Of a DNA stretch of 64,000 nucleotides, positions 55,476 to 64,000 are shown piece after piece. The first letter of the stretch is position 1. Every line of letters starts with the position of its first letter. The translations under genes and the position numbers were made by a program. Source of the stretch: Loxodes magnus (Eukaryota > Ciliophora > Karyorelictea > Loxodida > Loxodidae); contig CAMPDV010001209.1 in NCBI GenBank assembly GCA_946699065.1, positions 62,001-126,000 on the forward strand, written 5' to 3'. The notes under the pieces are model-generated. The model ran no database searches. It was not told the DNA's origin and worked only from the letters and a program-made list of their open reading frames with translations.

Positions 55476-58400
55476 CTTAGTGAACATGAGCTACCTTATT
55501 TAACTCATTTCCCCGTTTAAAACTGTTCTGATATTTAATAATTTATTTTTATCTTTGCTTCTTCTCAGTAAGGAGCTTGATTATTTGCTCAGGTATTTCA
55601 ATTTCATTTAGTATCTTTCATATATATTCTCTTATTACTAAGCAAAAGTTTTTTAATATCAATAAATATTCTGCTTTTTCTTGATTATTTTGCTTAAGTC
55701 ATTCTTGTGCAGTTCTTAGATTGAAGATTTGCCATAAGCATGATTTATCTTGATTGGAGTCATATTATAATTCATCGTCATACCTGCTCAAATACGAGTT
55801 TGTTTATCCAATAATCAGAGATCTATGATTTTTACTATATGAATTAAAAGTGAAATCAGCTTATAATTCATAAGGTCTTCCATTCTAACTTTTTTATGAA
55901 GTAGTATAATAAAAGATCTTTTTATTTTGCTTGGCATAGCTCCAGATTGTATTATTTTTTATGTTAATGTTGCGGTTAGGTTAGAAAACTTATCTCCTCC
56001 AGCTCTTATTGTTCCTATTTATATTCCATCAGGTCCTACGACTTTTCATTAGGAGAGCGTTTATATACAGCACACTAAATTTTCTTTTTAAACCTAAATT
56101 TTTTATGTGTTCCTGTATGAGTCTGGTAATCTATTGCTGCCACTTTTATAGAGCTCCTCTCAGCTTTCTTTAAAATTCGGCATATTATTTTCGTTTTTTA
56201 ATGTCCATTGTGCGTATTTTATCTATTTTAATTTTTTTATATTCCTTTTAAAGTGTTGTTTAAGCTTCCTTAATTAATTTCATCTTAATAAACATTGAAT
56301 TTATTTTTCCTATCATTTTTTAGATGCAATATAAATTTCTCCTTACTTCTTATCTCATTTAATATAATTATCAATTTATTAGCATCCTTATCTAATTAGA
56401 TATTTTACTTATTTCACTTACTATTAGAAATGTTTTTTTAATTTTATTGTTTCTGCTGTATATTAGTATTTTCTAATTTAATTTGTTACAAATCCATATA
56501 TCGCTTTGGTCGCTTCTTGGATTTAATTTAATCATTTTTCATAGTATGCTTCGCTATCGAAATTTTCGAATTCGCTAAGATCTATTTTTTCGAATCATTC
56601 TTTGAATCTCTCTTTAACCTTTTATTGCTTTAATTGTTGAAATTTTATCCTTTTAATTTATGGACTTTTTCTAAATTCTTCCGAAATTTTTATCTTTATT
56701 TATCTGGCTAATGATCTCCTATTTGTCTCTATTGATAGAATTTTGTGCTGATAATGCTAGGTGTAATGTATTGATTCATTAAGAATCAATTTATTTTCAA
56801 TTTTCCATTCTTTTATGTTGTGATGATGGTTGGATATTGATTTGAATCTTTACATTCTAAAATATAATCTTTCTTCAATTTAATAAGCATTAGCCTGTAT
56901 TATTCTGCTCATACGGTAAAAATTGGAGAATATGCGAGTTTAAATCCCCTAATATTAAAATTATAATCCTTTGTTGTTTGCTGCTATTTTGTATTATTAT
57001 AGACTTTCATAAAAGGGTATTAGTTAATTATAGTTGGATGTTGTAGTTTTATATACGTTTATCAATTCTAGCTAATCATCAAGTGTTAAACTTATTAATC
57101 TTCCACTAAAACAGATCTGCTTGATTGAGATCCGCTATATCCAACACTTTCGTTCTGCTCGTAATTCCATCTTTTATATAAAATGATACTCTTTTGTAGT
57201 GTTTTGTGCTCAATTTTATTATTGCTCTGAATCCGTATATATAAGGCATTTAATCAGTTTGATGCTTAAATATTTCTTAAATCGCCATAATTTCTATCTT
57301 CTTTTCACACATAAACTTGTTTAATTCTTGTTTTTTTATATTACTCTGACATTTGCTGTGCCTATGTTTAATTCTGTCTATTTTATTTATTATTATTTCC
57401 TTTTACTTCCTATTTTACTACCCTGAATTTTTAGCTTCCTCTTCTTTAATAGAGTGAAAACCAAATTGTTCTAATGTTTATTATTTTTCCTGTATTTATG
57501 TCTTCTTTTTTTTACTCGATATTGTCTTCCTTTCCATTATATATTTTTTTCTATTTTTTTGAGACAGTGTTGTATTTATGCATACTTCCTTCCTGTCACT
57601 GTTTTATATATGTTTCAGTTTTTTTGGTATATTTCATATTTTACTTTCTGTTTTTTGTGACATTGATAGTTTCGCCTCAGTTTTATTTATTTAATTTTGT
57701 AGTTAAGTATCTATTAAAATCGATCGCTTTTAAAGAAACTTTAATATGGCTTAAACTTGTAGCTTTTTCTAGAAATAAAAGTGGTATTTTATTTGAAGGT
57801 TAATCTTCTTCAGTTTTCTTCACTTTCTTTTCTTTCGCTATCTGTTTCTCTTTATAGTAAGGCATTTTATTCCTAAGTTCTACATGCATCAACCTGGTTT
57901 TTACTTCCTTAGCATTTCTAATTGCTTTCTTTATAGCTTTTTTATTAAGTATTAATTTTTGCTATATCCTTATTTGTTGCAGTTTAAACATTTTAAAATT
58001 GATGGTTGGCGATACAACGATATGTGTATGGGATTTCCAGACTGACTCAAGTAAGTATTTTACCTTTCGTCTAACTTATCTAGTATACTTTCTGCGTCTT
58101 TGCTCTCCTTTAATTCTAAATAAATTCTCATTTTCCCATTGACTCACGTTATACCTTTTACATCTCTATACAGACTATTTTTCCGTACTGCTATAGATGG
58201 GTTTCTACCTGGCTAAAACTTGAATACATGTTAATTGTTCAATGAATCAGATAGCTCTTAATGTATTGAATTCCTCTATGTTTCTTTGTTCTTTAGGTAT
58301 TAAAAAACTTCTAGTCTTCTATGTTTAATTATTTCCAATTTGTGAGAGTGCTTCTTTATTTTTGATTCACATAATAATTATTCCTTTTTAAGAATTTTCA

Positions 58401-58890
58401 TACTCTCAGAATTTTTACCATATTCTTAATTTAAATATCTGAGAAATGCTTGAATTATTTCATTTTCTTGCATTTCTGCTGGATTGAGCCTTTGGCTGTA
58501 GTATTCTTCTTCTAAAAATTTATTGAAACAGGTAACTCATACGCATTTAGCCGTTTTGAACTGCATATTCTTCTCCTCATTTTATGGTAATTTGCTATTT
58601 TATTTTCTTCTTCCATTATAATGATTTGCACAGAGCTGTGGTTTGAGTTGATGTTCTAAATTATCTACTGTTTTTGATAGGTTACTTAGTTTTAAGATTT
58701 CTGTCCTTTTTTTTCTGCATTACTTCTAGTAGTTATAATATTTTGCGACAGAGTCTTTTTTCTTAAAAATAATATCAAAAATCTTATTAAGTTGTAAAGC
58801 TCTTTCATTTCTTTATTAAATTTAATAACTAATCTCGATCCGAGATTGGCGGCATGTGGAATATAGGATTGCTACTTGATATAATAGCTT
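55476..58890 (-). mobile_element. LINE family C, copy 3
   Basis: Duplicate of 36591-39990, with RT (GPDGI, NYRP region) and endonuclease. The catalytic motif region reads GDLNSHI, closer to consensus than copy 2. Small indels break the frame in several places. It precedes RING-Kelch copy 4. Confidence 0.65.
57990..58050 (+). pseudogene. WD40-repeat fragment inside LINE C, copy 3
   Basis: Same plus-strand fragment as at 39090 (GDTTICVWDFQTD). Confidence 0.4.
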
Positions 58891-59010
58891 AATATTGTAG
58901 TATTTAAGTAAATAAAGTAATAATGTAATAGTTGATATAATTGAGTGTATTTTTGATGGTAACTGTTATAAATTACCTTTATAGCTTTTGTAGTCTAAAT
59001 AATAATAAAA

Positions 59011-60405
59011 ATGTAAGCGTTACCAAAATGCTTAATCTGCTTAGAAGATTACAACTTAACTAATGCTCTTCCAACTGTCTTACCTTGTGGACATATTTAC
59101 TGTGGTTTGTGTTTGAATACTTAGTACTGATTATAAGGCATAATGTAATGTCCTATTTGTTAAAAAGGATTCCATTTTAGATTTGATGATTTACCTTAAG
59201 AAAGTGATTTAATAAGAATGATATTTTAAAACTAATAATACATATAAAAGATTTAAGATGCTAGATAGAAATTAAAAGAGATAAGGAGGTAAATTATGGA
59301 AAAATCTAAAACCATTACAACCAAATAATCAAACATTAGTAATACTCTCATAATACCACTAACTAATATCATCATCAATCATTAACCAACATTTATCTAC
59401 CAAAAATAACACTCAAATATTATCTAATTCTACTAATCACTAAAACCAACTATACTCTAATATAACTCATAACCACCTACAATACTAAAGTCTAAATTAA
59501 CTTACAATCTAATAAGATAAAAACTATAACACAATACTAAGTAACCAAATATTATTTAGACTAACTAACATAAACTAACCTAACACTTTATATAATCTAA
59601 CTATATTCACTTTTTTAATTGATGGATTTAAAAATTAAGTTTATTTAATATTTAAACAGAGTAATTACGATAAGTCTAAGTTTAAATTATAATTCCAAAC
59701 TATAGTAAAAGTATAGAATATTAAAATAAGTTATATTTAATTGGAGGAATTAACTAAAATTAAAATAAAGGAATAAAAGAAACTTGGTAGTTCGATTATG
59801 AAGGTAATAGTATAAAACTTAGAGATCTAAATGAGGGAAGAGGTACCTTTGGAATAGCAGCAGCTTAAAAATATGTTTATGTGTTTGGAGGATTAACTGA
59901 TAATTATCAAGCTTTACAATCAGTAGAAAAGTTAAAGATAGGAAACTAAAGTAAGTGATAAAACTGCTCTTAATTTCCAATCTAAATAGCAGATTTAACT
60001 TTAGTAATAGATCAAGATGAATAAAATATTTATTCTTTTGGAGGTGTAAATTAGAAAGGATAAACTTTACAAGATATATGAAAATATAATATTTAGAATG
60101 ATAGATGGAGTAAGTTAAATTTGAATCTTCCTGAAGCTGTTGCTGGGCCTATAGTTTCTTTAAAGCCTTTTGTCATATGTGGAGGTTTAAAAAATGGATT
60201 TACGAAAGAATTTTCAAGAAGAATATATGAAAGAAGCAAAGAATAATGATAATAAAGCTAAATTTTTTAAAATGTTGTGGCTTTAACGGAGATGAAAATA
60301 AGGAATAACTATGGATATGTTTTTGCTATAGAATAAGAAAGCGTTTCAATAATGAGGATTGATTTAGAAAAATTGAGTTATAGAAGTATTAGAAGTAATA
60401 ACTGA
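59011..60405 (+). CDS. RING-Kelch protein, copy 4, in frame throughout
   Basis: The ATG at 59011 and the TGA at 60403-60405 (followed by TAA) are in one frame of 465 codons without splicing. The C3HC4 RING is intact; residue 38 is Gln written TAG, where copy 2 has CAG. Kelch blades read YLIGG, YVYVFGG, IYSFGG and FVICGG. Two Trp that are TGA in copy 2 are TGG here (59785-59787 and 60106-60108), and one Gln is CAA (59917-59919) where the others have TAA. In this copy the linker is read in a different frame from copy 2 because of the five-A run near 59300; I cannot tell which linker is ancestral. This is the best candidate for a working member. Confidence 0.85.
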
Positions 60406-60950
60406 TAAACATAATAATAATATCTATATTATTAATAGTATTTATAATAAATATAATTTAATATGTAAAGAAGTAGTTTAAAGATCTATAATTAGGTAAA
60501 TATGCTACTATTTATTAAAATATTTAAAGCGTCAAAAATAAATAAAGAATCAAATTTTATCTAAACATATTTAAAAATTTATTATTCAAATATTATCATT
60601 ATTCAGATACAAACATACAGCTTATAATATACCAAAACATATTCAACTCAGTCAAAAATTGTCATTAAATACATCCTTATATTCAAATTATACAAGTACT
60701 ACTTAGATTACTCTATTATTTATCTAATAAAATCAAAGCTATAATCAAATTATCATTAATCTATATATATATCTAAATACTAATTAAATCCTCAATACTA
60801 TCATCAAGTCAACATCTTAAACCCTTAAATACATTATTTCCTTTAATTATTTAAACTAAAATCTATATACTTAAAAATGTCCATTGTGTACCAATAATAA
60901 AGCCAAGCCATTATAACATCTTAACTCCCGATAAAAACTTAAACTTAATA
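60406..60950. other. Conserved 3' flank of RING-Kelch copy 4
   Basis: Homologous to 504-1100. It joins directly to sequence equivalent to 1818 (TTTTCGAGATTAATATGATAA), with no CCHC element between. Confidence 0.4.
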
Positions 60951-61029
60951 ACTTTTCGAGATTAATATGATAAGCCAGTATGATTTAAACAACATCCAGA
61001 TAAAGCTTTTAGGAGGGATTTTTAATGAT

Positions 61030-62060
61030 GAAAAAAAGTAAGGAAAATGGGATGAATTAATAAAATTAGCAGAAAATAAAATTTTCTAAAATGAATAATT
61101 TTTTAAAGTAAATAAAGTAGAAAACTTCATCTAAAAAATAAGAATAATCTATCTCAATTTTATATTTAAAAAAATTAAAATTATTTGTAAAAGTCTCTTC
61201 TCAAAAGGATTCATCTTAGTCAAGTTACGACTAATAAAAAATACTTTAAGAACTCCAAGTTATGCAATTAAAAAATTTAAAACTTTTAAGAACTGTACAA
61301 GAACTTGTAAGAAAAATTGAATGTCTTATGATTAATTCATAAGAAAAAAATTGAAAATAAATAGCTAGGAAATATCAGAATAGAATATCTAGAAACAAAA
61401 TTTAACAAATTCGCAGAGTTAACTGAAAGCTTATTTCTGTAAAAGATGTCGATGAACTATACAATGAATGTAGAGCAACAGCCTACAAAAAATTATATTC
61501 CCTATTGGAATATAATGAGATGTTAATACTGCAAGTGACTGGAGCACAAAGTTAGAAGCTGCTTCCAATTCTAATGAAAAAAAGAAAATAGTAGAAAACT
61601 AATGGGAAGTATTTTCAGGATCTATTGCAATCAGGAAGGTAAACTCTACAGGAAAAAAATACTTCAGCTAAACAAAGAAACTCCAAACATATAGCATGCA
61701 ATTAACGAATTTAATAAGGAATGAATGGGAATCAACCTATCGGAAACTCTCAGAAAAAAGAAATTAAAAATCCTTAGAACTTATGATAAACAAGATCCAA
61801 GCAAAAATGAAGTTTCTTTTTTTAGCATTAAACTTTTTATTTATGATTAGCCAAATAAAAGTGAAATTACGTAAATTAATTAATTAATTCATATAAGGAG
61901 ATACTTCAAAATTACAACTCAAACAAAGCAAAAATAAAATAATACCCTTATTAATGGAATTCTTCATACACATATAGAGAGATTTTGGATAAATATAGAT
62001 TAAGTACAAATAATACTAAATGGACTTATTCTAACTGTTTTCTCTGATTAAGAATGTCTT
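61030..62060 (+). pseudogene. Retroelement-like protein segment upstream of LINE B
   Basis: Two coherent stretches lie in neighbouring frames: a coiled coil at 61245-61505 (LKLLRTVQELVRKIECLM, then VKDVDELYNECRATAYKKL) and 61515-61800 (DVNTASDWSTKLEAASNSN, IAIRKVNSTGKKYFSQTKK, NEWESTYRKLSEKRNQK). The second frame runs on into the LINE B frame at 62063. It is probably the N-terminal part of that LINE or a neighbouring element, broken by one indel near 61508. It has no counterpart at 10.4 kb, where an ORF1-like protein occupies the same position. Confidence 0.4.
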
Positions 62061-62062
62061 AA

Positions 62063-63760
62063 TAAATTCTCTAAGATAAACAATGGCAACATTAATCTTT
62101 TGATATTTTTATCAAGAAGAGAAATATTAATGAATACTACAATAATAATAGCTACTTAATTCACTACTTTTAAGTATTTAAAAAATTTAGTTCCAACAGA
62201 AAAACAGTTAAAAGCCTTCAAAAATAGAAAAAATAGTTTTACATTCAATAAAGGGAGCAACATAACTTTATGTAGAACTATTACGTCCTAGAATTATCAG
62301 AAATCACTTATCCAGAAAATATTCCTATTTGACTTGATAAAAAAAAAATTACGTGTAAAATTAAGCCATTCGGCAATATATGATGATGTTTAAACTGTCT
62401 AAAATTGGGCACAGCACTAAATGTTGTAGAAGATAAAAAAGGAATAAAATTAGTAATCAATTGTGCTGAATTATCAAAAAAGCGTTAAAATATGTAACAA
62501 GAAATAATGCACTAAAATAAAAGATACATAAATAAAAATAGAAAACCTAAAGAAATGCTAAAGAAATTATAAAGACAAGTAGCAAGCAAAAATTTGAATC
62601 CTAAAGTAAAAATTTGCTTAACTAATTATTTAAATGATACACTAGATAGGCAATAATTGAAAGAATAATAAAAGATCTTCCAACTGAATGAATACTGAGA
62701 TAAAATTATTAAAGCTACCTAAGGTCTATGGAAAAGCCAAAGTTTAACACTATGAGAGAAAAAATGGAATTACTAGAACTTGTTGAAAAAAATAAGTTTC
62801 TATAAGTAACTAAATCACTTCCATAACTAATAGATGAAACTACTTTTAATAATAATCCAAAAAATTTTCACAGAAAAGATAGCATACATTAAACTTAAAC
62901 ATACATAAACATTAGAGTAATTTGGTTTTGAAAAAGACTAAGCAAGTGACACTAATTTGATATTTAATACTAAATAGAAAGAATCAAATAATGAAGATCA
63001 AGAAATTTCGAAAATTTGAAATTAACAAAGTATAAGAACGATTAGTGTAAGAGGAATCAAGTTGAACAAAGAAGAGTTAAGTAAATTTATGCTTGAAATA
63101 AATATAGATATTATGGTGACTCAAGAAATATTTATAGATTCAATTAAAGATATGCCCTAAATAATCGGATATCGCGTAGTTAAAAAGCTAGGAACTAGAC
63201 TTAGTAAAGGAATGATTTTATATATTAAAGAACTATTTTTATACAAAATTAAAAAGTACGATGCAAATGGACTAAAATAAAATGAAATACTCGAAGGCGG
63301 CAGAATAATTGTATGAATCTTGATGATAGATTTAAATTTATCAATGTATATGTGCCTACAACACTCGAGTAGGAATAACTAATCTCTTTCTATGAAAGCC
63401 TAAAAATAATTCAAATACATAACAAATAATTTAAGTTCATAAAATACTATAATATGAGATTTAATGCACATATACATAAATTCTACCAAATGAACTAAAC
63501 CCAGCAGAATAATAGCTATTAAAAATAATGAATTAATTCAAACTAGAATGGAATGATCCAGCAAAAGACCTAACCTAGATTACTACAACAGGAAAAAAAG
63601 TTTAAAATTGAATATTTTTTAACGGACTAATGAATTAGTTGAGCGTAATTAGCATAAGAATTTTTAAGGAAAGAATGTTAGATGATTATTAATCTGGGTA
63701 ATTAGTATTTAAATTGGTTAAAAAAAGCAGATATAAATCATAAAATATTATTAATTAAAA
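62063..63760 (+). mobile_element. LINE family B, right-hand copy
   Basis: Matches 10400-12060 throughout and has the same junction to WD40 sequence at its right end. Endonuclease sequence is readable (KEELSKFMLE, VTQEIFIDSIKDMPQIIGYR, GTRLSKGMILYIKEL). RT is missing. Small indels differ from the 10.4 kb copy. Confidence 0.6.
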
Positions 63761-63869
63761 AAGCTTAAAAGATTTTTATATTTATAAATTCTTTTATAAA
63801 TACTTACATGAATTTACTTAATTTTATCAATTTACTTCTTAAATTGTAAAAATTTTAAACTCTTAAATA

Positions 63870-64000
63870 TATTTGCTTGCTCAATTAGCAATCTTCTACT
63901 TTATAACTGTCTTGTCATTAGCTTTAGATTTTAACCACTTATTATTTCTACTCAAAGTCACAGTATTTACTTTATCTGTATGATCTTATAAAGTACATAC
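63870..64000 (-). pseudogene. WD40-repeat fragment, cut by the window edge
   Basis: Matches the 3' end of the WD40 relic (12190-12320), including the KVNTV region. The rest lies beyond the window. Confidence 0.5.

Noticed and set aside
1..64000. CRISPR array, bacterial promoters or operons
   Set aside because: The window is eukaryotic nuclear DNA. The tandem repeats present are degenerate and have no regular unique spacers.

Overview
ORGANISM AND CODE. This is very AT-rich nuclear DNA from a ciliate. Read with the standard code it appears almost gene-free. Read with TAA and TAG as Gln and TGA as Trp, it contains clear RING, Kelch, WD40, endonuclease and reverse-transcriptase proteins. The window proves the code internally: four copies of one gene swap CAG with TAG, CAA with TAA, and TGG with TGA at the same residues. 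Where a gene end can be placed it is a TGA, so TGA seems to serve both as Trp and, by context, as stop. Karyorelict ciliates (NCBI code 27, for example Loxodes or Parduczia) have such a code. Condylostoma (code 28) is the other known possibility. I cannot name the species. LAYOUT. (1) 1-503 is the 3' end of a RING-Kelch gene, followed by decayed non-LTR retrotransposons of several families up to 12.1 kb and a WD40 relic on the minus strand (12.2-12.8 kb). (2) 12.9-19.1 kb is an island without duplicates in this window. It holds candidate host genes of unknown function at 13.4-14.2 (-), 14.23-15.22 (+), 16.06-16.65 (+) and 18.40-19.10 (+), and a diverged 28S rRNA fragment (-) at 17.3-18.2 kb. 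(3) From 19.26 kb an 18-19 kb segment is repeated in tandem: 19.26-37.26 and 37.26-56.16, with a partial third copy from 56.16 to about 60.95 kb. Each unit carries, in order: LINE family C (-), RING-Kelch (+), LINE family B (+), a 253-residue gene (+), a PEGE-motif gene (+), a terminal-inverted-repeat element or its remains, a coiled-coil gene (-), an inverted-repeat relic, two further small genes (+), and a GC-richer insert that splits the next LINE C. (4) The right edge (61-64 kb) repeats the LINE B and WD40 arrangement of 10.4-12.3 kb. HOW IT FITS TOGETHER. This is a segmental array built with and invaded by retroelements, not an operon or pathway. The units differ by whole insertions (a CCHC-protein insert, one arm of an inverted-repeat element, 2.25 kb of LINE B) and by single-base indels. 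Each unit keeps a different subset of intact genes. Because the code has no unconditional stop, frameshifts leave no premature stops, so decay must be judged by frame coherence and paralog comparison. All AT-rich frames look open, so calls without a recognisable domain are given lower confidence.
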